The translations under genes and the position numbers were made by a program. From the NCBI RefSeq assembly GCF_033568475.1, contig NC_133123.1, forward strand, positions 23,918,622 to 23,982,621: 64,000 bases of DNA, given 5' to 3'. Below are positions 46,966-57,156 of the stretch, one piece after another (position 1 is the first letter of the stretch; each line of letters opens with the position of its first letter). The DNA is from Henckelia pumila (taxonomy: Eukaryota; Streptophyta; Magnoliopsida; Lamiales; Gesneriaceae). The notes under the pieces were generated by a model. The model was given only the letters and a program-made list of their open reading frames with translations. It searched no databases and was not told the origin of the DNA.

Positions 46966-49656
46966 TCACTTCACATGTATAATTCGCAAAAATTTGAACC
47001 AAATATAATACATATGGTCCCCTACAAGGGATAAGACCCTAAAGTAAGTAGTCCTCCAAGAAATGCTGAACACTATAGGTCCCAAAACACCCCAAAAGCC
47101 AAATATAAAACCAAGTAAAACACTTACATAAATCCCAAATTTGTCACTTGATAGAAAAGACCCCTCCTCACTGCCCTCTCCATCATCCTCATCTATTGTT
47201 GTTCCGCTACTTTCGTCGCAGTTTTCCGAAACCGGCGGCCCGCAAAGCCGGTTTCCGCGGAAACTCGACTTCCCGAATCCTTGGAGTTGACTGCTTGATG
47301 GAATCTTTCCTATCAAGTGGTTGTATGATAAGTTCAAGCTACTCAAAAACGTCAATCTTGATATCCCTTGTGGAATTTCACCAGAAAGATTGTTCTTGGA
47401 TAGATCAAATGACTCGAGCCAATCCATGTCGCCGATGGCATCGGGGATCGACCCGGTTAACGAGTTTCCTGACAGATTCAAAGCCATTAATTTGACAAGT
47501 TTGGTGATCTGAGTTGGGATTGTTCCAGACAAGTTGTTATCCGAAAGGTCCACAGTTAGCACTAGTTGAAGATTATTGCTATACTCTGCAAATCTTCCTT
47601 TCATGACTAGGAATTGGCTATCTGGAAGGCCCCCATATGTGTCCCGCACTGAATAATATATATGATCAGATGGAGGATTTTTTCCAGTCATCACACCGAA
47701 ATTGTCGAAACATATCGGTATTCTCCCTGATAAGCTGTTGCTTGCCAAGTCCAATGCTTGGAGAGAATCAAGAAGGCATATTTCATCTGGAATCTCTCCC
47801 GAAAACTCGTTGTACCGAAGGTTAAAGACGACTAATTTGGAGAGCTTACCGATCCATTTCGGTATCCTTCCGGTGAAACGGTTACGCCCCAAGTCCAAGA
47901 CCTTCAGTCCAGTCAATTGATTCACAAAGGCAGGCAATGTCCCTGAAAGATTGTTCCGCCGTAAGTGCAATGATTCTAGGCCGGTCAGTAATCGTATCGA
48001 TCTTGGAATTTCACCGGAAAGATTGAAATTGGATTGTAACCTTAAAACTCTCAATCTAGACCAGTTCATCCAACAGTCAGGAATTTCTCCAGACAACTGG
48101 TTGAACCCAAGATCAACTATTTCAAGCCTGTTTTCTTGATTACCATTGTTGCATAGGAAATTCTGCATAGATCCCGAAATCCGATTATACGAAAGATCTA
48201 ACATCTTTATATTTGAAGAAATAACTGGCAACGGGCCGGTTATGAAGTTGCACTTCAAGTCAACTGCTGCATTTTTACCATAGCCAAAATTTGACAGACT
48301 TGGGATATGTCCATGTATGGAATTCCCTGATAAATTTAGGTATCCTAACTCAAACGTTTGATTCCAAAACCACGGTGGAACGGCGTCCGAAATCCCGGTG
48401 TGTGCTAAGCTCAGATAGTTCAAATGTTTCAGATGCTGAATCCAAAAGGGAAACTCAAGTCCCAAATCCCACTTTCTCAAAGACAGGCCTGTGAGTTGAA
48501 ATGGAGGGATCCAAGTTCTGTTCGGCTTGAAAGATAAGGCGTTCCCATTCGCACGAAATGTCTTCAATCTTGACATGTTTCTGAAGTGTTCTTCGTACAC
48601 ACATCCCTCCAAAAAATTAAGAGATAAAACAAGGAATTCCAAATTTTTAAGCTCTCCAATACTAATAGGCAAAGTTCCAGTTAGCTTATTATCTGCAAGG
48701 TCTAGCTCCCTTAACTCGGATAGTTCCCCAAGATTATATGGTAACGAACCCGAAATATTATTCGTGGCCAAATACAAGTACTGTAAAACCTTAGAACTGC
48801 ATCCTAAAAGATTGTTTAAGTCACCCGAAAACCGGTTGCGAGACAAGGAAATTTCTCTGAGCTTGCAAATATTTGTTAGTGATTTCGGTAGCTTCCCCTC
48901 TAGTTCATTCCCAGACAAATCAAGAATCATCAGAGAAGTTAGATTTCCTATGTTATCAGGGATTTCACCCTGCATAAGATTATCCGAAACATCCAAAACC
49001 TCGAGCCGACTCAACCGGCTAAACCAATCAGGCAAACTTGAATTGAAATGATTTGAAGACAAGTTAAGATACATGAGAGTTGAAATATTCTGTAAACCGG
49101 TGGGAAGTTGATCATATAAGCCACAATCACTCAAGTCCAAATGAACCAAATTGCTAAGATTTTGGATCCAATGGGGTATTAAGGAGTTGAAATGATTACC
49201 CGAAAGATCAAGATACCTTAAACTCGACAGATTTTCAAGTTCTTGTGGGATTTCTCCGCCAAATCCAGCCTCAGACAGATCAAGAAAGTCCAAATTTCGC
49301 ATCGAACCGATGAAGTTCGGTACCCGAATCCCTCCAAAATAATTGCAGCTCAATTCCAAGCGAGACAAGTACTTCAAACTTAGCAAAGATGGATTCAAGT
49401 TTCCTCCTAGTTTTGCATCACAGCCACGAAGGCGAATCCCGGTAACATAACCGGAGTCGTCACAGGAAACGCCATCCCATTCGCAACAATTAGCACCGGT
49501 CCAATTCGAAAGCCGGTTTCTTGGATCTTTGAGGCCATTCTTGAATGTCAAGAGCGCCATTCTTTCACTTTCTTGGCAACTTGCATTAGCAAACTCAATG
49601 ATCAAGAAACCGCACAGAATTGCAGATGAAAACATAAATGAAGCAAGGAATTTCAT
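46966..49656 (-). CDS. EIX2-like leucine-rich-repeat receptor-like protein
   Basis: This intronless gene of 896 residues encodes a receptor-like protein, a cell-surface immune receptor without a kinase. Residues 1-26 are a signal peptide. An LRR N-terminal cap follows (ERMALLTFKNGLKDPRNRL, NCCEWDGVSCDD), then more than 20 LRRs of plant LxxLxLxxNxLSGxIP type. A non-LRR island (about 655-700, around YSVRDTYGGLPDSQFLVMKG) sits before the last four repeats. Then come the cap LCGPPVSENC, an acidic juxtamembrane stretch (DEDDGEGSEEGS), one membrane helix near 840-863 containing GFIFGFWG, and a short tail starting SWRTTYFRV. The layout matches tomato EIX2 and its relatives, which signal through SOBIR1 and BAK1. 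The GxxxG in the helix and the YFRV (Yxx-hydrophobic) in the tail fit that class. The ligand cannot be inferred. Confidence 0.92.
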   Translation of the reverse strand: MKFLASFMFSSAILCGFLIIEFANASCQESERMALLTFKNGLKDPRNRLSNWTGANCCEWDGVSCDDSGYVTGIRLRGCDAKLGGNLNPSLLSLKYLSRLELSCNYFGGIRVPNFIGSMRNLDFLDLSEAGFGGEIPQELENLSSLRYLDLSGNHFNSLIPHWIQNLSNLVHLDLSDCGLYDQLPTGLQNISTLMYLNLSSNHFNSSLPDWFSRLSRLEVLDVSDNLMQGEIPDNIGNLTSLMILDLSGNELEGKLPKSLTNICKLREISLSRNRFSGDLNNLLGCSSKVLQYLYLATNNISGSLPYNLGELSELRELDLADNKLTGTLPISIGELKNLEFLVLSLNFLEGCVYEEHFRNMSRLKTFRANGNALSFKPNRTWIPPFQLTGLSLRKWDLGLEFPFWIQHLKHLNYLSLAHTGISDAVPPWFWNQTFELGYLNLSGNSIHGHIPSLSNFGYGKNAAVDLKCNFITGPLPVISSNIKMLDLSYNRISGSMQNFLCNNGNQENRLEIVDLGFNQLSGEIPDCWMNWSRLRVLRLQSNFNLSGEIPRSIRLLTGLESLHLRRNNLSGTLPAFVNQLTGLKVLDLGRNRFTGRIPKWIGKLSKLVVFNLRYNEFSGEIPDEICLLDSLQALDLASNSLSGRIPICFDNFGVMTGKNPPSDHIYYSVRDTYGGLPDSQFLVMKGRFAEYSNNLQLVLTVDLSDNNLSGTIPTQITKLVKLMALNLSGNSLTGSIPDAIGDMDWLESFDLSKNNLSGEIPQGISRLTFLSSLNLSYNHLIGKIPSSSQLQGFGKSSFRGNRLCGPPVSENCDESSGTTIDEDDGEGSEEGSFLSSDKFGIYVSVLLGFIFGFWGVLGPIVFSISWRTTYFRVLSLVGDHMYYIWFKFLRIIHVK

Positions 49657-50451
49657 AGATTTTTTTTTTAGTGAATCTTGATCTTAGAAGAGAATCGAAG
49701 GACAACATGTATTCCACCCATATTCAGATATTCTGAATAAATCTTTTTAAGAAAGTCCTTTTTGCTTATTATTTTGAGAATTGTTTGTTAGATTCGTGGC
49801 GGCTAGCAAGTAAATAGGAATAAAATTTTGGTCGTCGACGGAATCTTATAGTATACAATATATACTATTATTGGACTCGAGGAATTTATTTTGTGTCATG
49901 TTATGTTTTGATAAATAAAAATACTATTTTTTCTAAAAAATATTATATTTTTATTTAATGAAAAAAAAAATCATTAAACCTATTCTAACAACTTTACATT
50001 TTATATTATCTTCAAAAAAAAACTTTACATTATATATATATGACATATCTTAATAAATATTTTCTGTATTTATATTTGGAATTTTTAAATCATATAAGTT
50101 ATAACATAAAAAATTATTATCAAAAACGTTTTTAAGTTTTAAATTTTAATTTAATCTCTCAAAATTCACCAAAAAAGAAAAAAAAATTAACACCAAAAAA
50201 TTTGCTATGCTTGCGAATAGGCTCTAGCTAAGCTAGTAACAATAACATTATTTTGACCAGCTTTAGAATGGGCCTGAATGGCCACAAAGTTAATCACACT
50301 TTGAATTTTCTTAATAATTTAATTAATATAGCGATCATTTTATTGCAATAGATAGATAATAACATTACGTCATTATGTAATAAAGTAACTTTTTGCGAGT
50401 CGTGGTGACATGTTCTAAATGCTAATAAATGGATAAAAGTTACTAGAATAT
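49657..50451. other. Receptor-like protein gene upstream region
   Basis: This stretch is the leader and promoter of the minus-strand receptor-like protein gene, followed by AT-rich spacer. I did not find a convincing TATA box. Confidence 0.4.
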
Positions 50452-51238
50452 GAGAGTGTTTGGTAGAGCTTTTACAAAGTGTTTTTAGCTTCTAGCTGCA
50501 TAGAAGTGCTTTTGAGTGTTTGTGAATTTTAAATTCGGTTTTAGCTTCTACAACTTTTACCTAAAAGCAAGAAGCTAAAATTTGATATTTTTTTTAGCTT
50601 CTGCTTTTTTGTTTAAGGTATAAAATTACAAATTGACATATATACCCTTAATAAACTTATCATATTACATATGCTTTTATTATTTTTTTAATTTTACATT
50701 ATTATTACAAGTATTTTTTCAAAAAAATATTTTTTTAATTTTACATTATTACTACAAGAATTTTTTTTTAAAAATATTTTTTTAAAAATTTTACGTTATT
50801 ATTACAAGCATTTATTTCAATATATATATATATATATATATATATTTTTGCATTTTCATACATTTTCGTACATATCTTGTATATTTATACAAATTTTTTC
50901 ATTTTTAATATTTTTATTTTATTAATCATATATGTTTTTTCAAATATTCATCTTATAAAAAATAAAATAGTTTTGATACAAAATTCATAATGTAAAATAA
51001 TATATAAAATAATTTTTTTAATGTGAGAATAAAAAATTAAATAATCAAATAAGGATATGATTGTTATTTAGTTAAAAAATTAAACTTGAAAACAATTATT
51101 TTTCAAACACTAAAATTTAGCTTATATTAGCTTTCAACTTTTATTTCCAAACACTTTCTACTTTAGCTTCTCACCAACTTCAAAATAATCTCTACTAAAA
51201 TCACTTTTAAATAAGTAGAAATTTTCCAAAACACTCCC
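50452..51238. mobile_element. Non-autonomous foldback MITE
   Basis: The left end GAGAGTGTTTGGTAGAGC and the right end, read inverted, GGGAGTGTTTTGGAAAAT form terminal inverted repeats. The flanks both read TAT. TTTTAGCTTCT recurs near the left end, with inverted relatives (e.g. AGCTTCTCACC) near the right. The AT-rich core contains a (TA)n run at about 50819-50846. It has no coding capacity; the ends suggest a PIF/Harbinger or hAT relative. Confidence 0.55.
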
Positions 51239-52562
51239 TATATATTATATATATTTTAAAGCTGACCAAATGAATCATATCTAACACCCGTGAATCCGAC
51301 AACTTTTTTGCAATATTAGCTCCAAAAATTTTCATTGTGCACCATTCCTCTCTTCCTTTTTCCTTCTTGCAGGTAACTTTTTTTCTCCCTTATTTTATAA
51401 AGTTCTCTCTTCGATTTTTTTTCCTCATTCTTTCAAGCTCGTTTTTTGCAACTCCTCAACACTAATTTGTTGTCTCCTATATGACTTTGTTTTTGTAATT
51501 TTATTCATTTTTTTATTTGCAGGTATAAAAAAACTCAAAAAATTAACAACTTGGAGTTTCTAATCTATCATAAAGTAAGTGATTTTTATTAAATTATAAT
51601 TGTAGATATTATTAATCAAATTTACCATGATTATTTTATGATTAGTGTTAAATCATTCATATTCTGTACTTAATTTATATAATTAAAGATGATGTTTTTA
51701 AGAGATTACAAATATTAACGTTAAATTAGATACGATGCACTTATAGTCTTATCCGGAATGTTTCTTAATATAATTATATATAGTCTTATCGTTAATGGCT
51801 CTTAATATAATTATTAAGACGAGAAAATGAGTGTTTTGGGAAAAAAATTTTTAAAAAAAATCTATTTTTTATAAATCAAAATTTAGGGGTTGAATATTAG
51901 CTAATTGGGGAGAAATCCATGACATTAAATATAATTTAGATATAATCAGAGAAATTTTAAAACATATTTTTTTAATCCATCACTTTTAAATACAATGAAA
52001 TTTTGAGCAAATGAAAAATAATATTTTGATTTTAATTAAATTTTAGATACAAAAATGTTTATAAATATTATAATTAAAAACATTGTAGCAATTTTAACCG
52101 ACGTGAGAATTATAATGTAATTTTTTTTATATTTTATATAAGTATATAATATAATTACTCTACATATATAATCATTTTTATATCATTTTAAACAAGTAAA
52201 TTTGTTTTATTTTGTTATAATTTTATCTGTATATAATTATTCTAAACATTTAATTATTTTTCTATAATTTTTAAAAATAATAAATATAAATTTTATAAAT
52301 ATGGAAAAAAATTTGGTATTTATATTTAAAAAAAATTATATTTAATTCGTAAATGAAATAATTTTAAATCGTATTAAATTTCTTAAATTTTGTACAATTG
52401 AAAATACATTAATCGTAAAAATATATCAAAATGAATTTTCATATTTTGGACTTTAAAAAAATAATTTTCAGTTTTGTGGACTTAAAAAAATTGTATTTTT
52501 AAAAATATAAGTGTATTCTTATTTATAATGAATAACCAATTATTCTTGTTCTTTCTTACAAG
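51239..52562. other. AT-rich spacer upstream of the plant-mobile-domain fossil
   Basis: A pyrimidine-rich stretch at 51340-51430, with CTTCTTGCAGGTAAC near 51364, could be leader sequence with splice sites for the fossil gene that starts at 52563. The rest is very AT-rich. Confidence 0.35.
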
Positions 52563-52690
52563 ATGGGGGCATATATCAAACCGGTCGACCCCAGTGTTCT
52601 TCATTTGCAGGAGACTCATATCTCAAGAACAATATCAAGTGATAATATCGAAACCATTTTAGAAGTCAGACGATCCGATAAAGAGAATTT
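52563..52690 (+). pseudogene. Plant mobile domain (MAIN-like) gene, N-terminal remnant
   Basis: The frame opens MGAYIKPVDPSVLHLQETHI, closely resembling the typical PxDPSVLxLQxxH start of plant-mobile-domain (PMD) proteins, which occur both in host MAIN/MAIL genes and in transposable elements. It breaks off after about 43 residues, where antisense Copia-type sequence begins. The C-terminal part of what is probably the same gene resumes at 53959. The central 300 or so residues of the domain are absent. Confidence 0.5.
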
Positions 52691-53955
52691 CAAAACTTTA
52701 TAGTTCTGGCTTCATTCTCGATCTTCCTTAAGCGTCGTTCATATTCATCGATTGTCTCATTTTCTTCCATCCTCAAGTTTTCAAACTGAGTAGTGAGAAT
52801 CCTTCTTTTGGTTCGACGCACACTTTCGGATCCTTCACAGTGCATTTGAAGTTTTTTTCAAGCCTGTTTAGCACATATACAATTAGTTACAAGTGAAAAC
52901 ATATTAGAATCAAGAGAAGTAAATATAGCATTCAGGGCTTTGTTGTTCATATTCGAAGCAGCAGTTTCATCCGCGTTCCGGTCCATTTCTGGTTTGAGGA
53001 GAAAGTCTCCTTCTCCATCAGTTCTCCTTGGTGGATTCCAGCCTTGTAACACACGCTGTCATGTCTTTTCATCAATCGATTTGATATAGACACGCATCCT
53101 AACTTTCCAGATAGCATAGTTGGATCCATCCAAGATTGAAGGACGTTGAGCAGTTCCTGAATAAGGTATCTCCATTGTGATATCCTGTCAAACACAAAAA
53201 CAGAATCACACTTAGTATCGTCAAGTGCATGTCTCTGACGCCACTTGTAAGGTTTGGATAGTCTGAAATCACAGAAATACCAGAAAACTTTTCGAGTGTG
53301 TGTTATCTTTCAGTGTTGTCAAAACTTCAAGAAAATACTATGCGGCGGAATAATTAACTAACAGTAAATAACACACATATATTTATGCACAAGTACTAAG
53401 TACTTGTATGACGCTTCATGGCAAAATAATCAATAGAAAATCAAATCAGTTTACAAAAATCAACTAGTGATAGTTTTACGAAAAACTACTTTTCTCAACA
53501 TATTAAGAAAATAAAAGACTTCTTAAAAACTAGTAAGAACTAGAATAATAAACCAATAGGAAGTTCTAAGCCGAAAAACAAAAACCAAAGAAACACTTTC
53601 TGAACAACACTTCACTCGTGTGTTCTTCAGTGTTTCCAACACTACTCGGCAACACAACGTAACAACGATGAACACTCCAGAAATTCTTCAACAATCTATC
53701 TTCAAGGCTCCAGAATTTTTGTAGTAATTCTCTATGTATTTTGCTCTCTACGTTCCTCTCTATTTAATTTCGCGATAGTTGTGTCTCATCTGATCGGTCT
53801 ATGCACTCCTTTAAATAGATCTTTAATTTGTTTCCATAAATAAGAACCTACAAAATATGAAAACAATATATCATCAAATATTTCGAATCAGAAATAATAA
53901 AGATTGTCAACTTTAAAACTTGTGAATTGAATGCAATAAGAAAACAATTTAAAGA
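52691..53955 (-). mobile_element. Copia-type element fragment, antisense
   Basis: Read on the minus strand, an LTR-like segment (about 53246-53950, ending CCTTACA, with a TATTTAAAG near 53810) is followed by a leader and the start of a Copia gag (about 52700-53178, with DGSNYAIWKVRMRVYIKSID). Only one LTR and part of gag are present; pol is missing. It is an old, broken fragment that lies between two parts of a plant-mobile-domain fossil. The borders are approximate. Confidence 0.6.
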
Positions 53956-53958
53956 CAT

Positions 53959-54715
53959 GTGCACGACATGATCTTTCATGTATGTCCTCTCATTTGTTTT
54001 GATATTGTAGAAATGTATCGTCCAAATCGGGTGTTGCGTCAATTTGGAATGCGACAACGAGTTCCTCAACCTGCAACTGATGGGGATGATCTACACAACC
54101 TGTCTCGAACAGGACATCGTAACTTCGATTGGAAAGAATTTCATAGTGGTCCAATTAAGCTTTGGAAAAATAAGGAAACACGTGTCGTGGAGGATGAACT
54201 CGTCTCTGGACACATGATGGTAGACTATCAATATAAGAAATGGTTCAACAACATCACTATACCGTTCATTTCTCCAAATAGCAAAGGAATTGGTTACTCT
54301 AGTGGACAAGCATATTTTCGAGCTATTGTGGTTAGTGTTTATGCAAATTTATCAAAGTAAATTACTTGTAATTAATTTCCATAATTTTAATTTCTAAATT
54401 AATATTATTTGTGCTACGTAGGACGAGGAATCAACCACACTCATGAATCGATTTGGAGGGCTTAGCGTACATGAACAATCGAGAGAGACACTTGAGGAAG
54501 CCATTCAAGATGATTGGAGAATTGGACGACAGCTCCGTGACGCACTGAATAGGGTATCTAATGAAGAAGAAGCACAACATGATATGCCGCGTAGAACCTC
54601 ATTTCAAAATCGTGAGGAATGTAGCCATCGTCGACAACGTGAATCGATTATTAGTAGCTCATTTGATTCACAACAACGTCGTAGACCACTTGGATTCGAC
54701 GTCTCTGGCACTTAA
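53959..54715 (+). pseudogene. Plant mobile domain (MAIN-like) gene, C-terminal remnant
   Basis: The frame from 53959 reads CPLICFDIVEMYRPNRVLRQ and FGMRQRVPQP, the hallmark of the C-terminal half of the plant mobile domain, followed by FDWKEFHSGPIKLWKN. After a short AT-rich interval with splice-like edges (54356-54422), a second frame to 54715 continues with a charged, Arg/Glu-rich tail (LEEAIQDDWRIGRQLRDAL). The obvious donor and acceptor do not join these frames in phase, consistent with decay. A related N-terminal piece lies at 52563. Whether this was a host MAIN-like gene or a transposon-carried copy is open; the adjoining MULE fossil favours the second. Confidence 0.55.
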
Positions 54716-54740
54716 TTCACATGGACATTGCATGCGTGGG

Positions 54741-55240
54741 CCACTCAACAATAGAGTCCGCGCGGATTGTGCTTCACGAGGGCGCCCATATATCTCGGTA
54801 GTCGTCGAACAGAACTTTTCCAAGTTCCATAAACATTCTCAACGGCTCGCCTCAAGCTATGCCATGCCTTGTGATAAGAAATATTGTACGTACCCAAATT
54901 TGTCCTTAATTAGCTGTATTACATATTTGATTTCGTATGAATGGTCACAACGAACTATACCCACAAGAGTGTTTGCCACCATGTTCATGTCCATGTTATG
55001 ATGGTCAAGACCGACATGACTAGAGATACATGTGTGTGACCCTCCATACTTAGTGATTTTCCAATAGCCCAACTGCACCTTGAGCGATGCTCGAAGACCC
55101 CGATGACATGGCATAGTTGAAGACTTAATTTTGCAGCAAACTTTCCAGAATGTCGGCGAGCTTTGAACGACACGATACTCACGTCGTGCGACCCTAACAG
55201 AGTAGTCCTTAACCAGAATGAAATAATTATAGAGCTGCAA
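54741..55240 (-). pseudogene. MuDR/MULE transposase fragment
   Basis: The minus strand encodes a piece of the N-terminal zinc-binding region of a Mutator-like transposase: LGYWKITKYGGSHTC, then the helix region IKYVIQLIKDKFGYVQYF. A second frame, reached by one frameshift near 54860, continues with SYHKAWHSLRRAVENVYGTW and LPRYMGALVKHNPRG, which also match the family. The DDE catalytic core, further downstream, is missing because the plant-mobile-domain fossil abuts at 54715. The fragment is therefore truncated and frameshifted. The plus and minus fossils are convergent, about 25 bases apart. Confidence 0.65.
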
Positions 55241-55529
55241 AATTAATTTTAAAACAATGAAATAAATTAGTACTTGTAAAATAAAATAAAAATTGAAACA
55301 GAAAGATATTGAAGAAAAAAATTACCGATAAAATAACCAAACATTCAGCTATAAAATAAGCTTACAAACCAAGACATGCATCTGATCCATGTCAATACGA
55401 ATGAATTCATAATTCACGCCAATCTTATATAGTTGAAAGGAAGCAGAAAAAAAACAAAAGAGATTTGAAGTCTTCATTCTTTTATCAGTCAAAAAAACCA
55501 GGATTCGCGGATGATACTGTTATGGTCAA
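55241..55529. other. Short spacer
   Basis: AT-rich sequence. Its right end (from about 55500, GGATTCGCGGATGATACTG) belongs to the SINE-like sequence into which the hAT-like element inserted. Confidence 0.4.
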
Positions 55530-56497
55530 CAGGGGCGGAGCCAGGATCACGCAAGAGGGGGCCAACAAAAAAGAAACTGAAAGCGTAAATACAGACGGAT
55601 AGATTTTTGACTTTTTTTTTTTTTTAAAAAAAGATATTATTAGAAAGGAAAAAAGAAAAACAAGAGAAGGGGACTAAGCCCAAACCACTCTCAAGATCTA
55701 AACAATTAAATAAGTTCCAAGTGAGTTCTGATATAAGAAAGTTCTCGAACATGATCAAAATGCTCAAATTGGATTTTTAATTGCAGCATCTCATGTTCTG
55801 CAAAGTTTTTTGGATAAAACTTAGTAGATAAAACGAGATTCATTGCATTCAATTTTCTGCTAGTTTATTTAACACTATCTACTATATCTTTATCAATTAA
55901 ATTACATTATGATTCATGAATATAGTAAAAAATACATTGCTATCCACAAATATTTTCGACCAATTATTTAACAGATAGAAATAGTCAAACAAAAATAATC
56001 AAAGACGCAAAAATTAACAATGCTAATTTCATTTTTTACAATAAATTTTAGTATTTCTAACATTGATATCAAATGTGTTGTCCCATGATTAAATGAAACA
56101 AAGATTTAAAACAAGAAAAAAAATAAAGAGAAGAATTAAGAAATATATGCTCTCAAGAAACCAAAACCTAATTTTTTGAAAAAAATGACTTAAAAAACAC
56201 GTTATGAAGAAAAAAATACACAAAAAAACCTGAAATCATTTACGAAATGCCCTTAATTTTTTTTTTGTTTAAGGCAAAATGACCTTAAATCTTAATTGAG
56301 TGTTGTGTGTCACTGTGTTGGTCGGCCACTCGGAAGAGTCTAAAAGAAAAAATGAATCAAATATCCCATAAAAAAAGAGGATGATCGTCACTTAAAATAA
56401 ATTACCTTATTTTATTTAAAAAGTCAATGTATTATATATTAAAGAAAATGGAGCACGACACTTTAAAGATTATTAAAAAAAAAATACCAAACAAAAT

Positions 56498-56531
<34 letters not shown>

Positions 56532-56593
56532 TAACATTTTTTTTTTTGGGGGGAGCCAGGGCCCCCCTAAGGGGATATGTGCCTCCTCCCCTA
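55530..56593. mobile_element. Non-autonomous hAT-like element with perfect 8-bp duplication
   Basis: The left end is CAGGGGCGGAGCCAGG, and the right end, read inverted, TAGGGGAGGAGGCACA. The flanks are a perfect 8-bp repeat ATGGTCAA (55522-55529 and 56594-56601), diagnostic of hAT-type insertion. The element is 1064 bp and has no transposase. A (TA)n run lies at about 56500-56531. Confidence 0.8.
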
Positions 56594-56690
56594 ATGGTCA
56601 AAGCACAATAAGGAGTCGGGGTCTCAGACCCCGACTACTCCATAAGGTGGGGTTTCAAATCCCACGTTATTATATTTTTTTAAATTTTTT
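56594..56690 (+). mobile_element. tRNA-derived SINE-like sequence, right part
   Basis: With the hAT-like element removed, the site reads GATACTGTTATGGTCAAAGC onward to GGGGTTTCAAATCCCAC and a TTATTATATTTTTT tail. The last block can form a T-arm-like stem (GTGGG/CCCAC) and resembles a pol III B-box. Between them lies an almost perfect palindrome AGTCGGGGTCT-C-AGACCCCGACT (56614-56636). A tRNA-related SINE is the best explanation, but an A-box is not clear. Confidence 0.4.
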
Positions 56691-57156
56691 ATATTTATTA
56701 TAGTTGTTAAATTTTTTTTTAATTTATAATATTTATTTAAAAAACCCCTCACAATAGCACCGTTGTTATTTTGTTTGTAGGGCTCCAAATTATTAAAACA
56801 ATAATGACACCATTATTGGAAAAAGTTTGAACTACCATTATCTTATGCTCCATGCAACTTAGTTTGCAGCCGTGGCATTATTGTTTACTCTTTCTTTTTT
56901 CTCTAATTTTCAAACTCATATCCAATTATTAAATATCAAATATATTTTTAAAAATAAAATAGATTTTTAGTTCTCTCGTTTTCTAAAACTTAAACACACA
57001 AATGTGAAGAATTTTGCTACAAATCAAGATATTTAAAAATATTGTCTTCTATAATTTAGTTTAAGTTTTTTTTATTTATCCACTTTTTACTATTACTATT
57101 ATCGTTTAAGACATAATTAAAAATAAGCGTCTCTAGCACGCGATGCGTGCATATAT
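56691..57156. other. AT-rich spacer
   Basis: I recognise no gene or element border before the LTR that begins at 57157. Confidence 0.5.

Noticed and set aside
47148-49051. Several plus-strand open frames of 60-174 residues across the receptor-like protein gene
   Set aside because: They lie opposite the LRR codons of a complete gene and repeat with the LRR period, so they are shadows.
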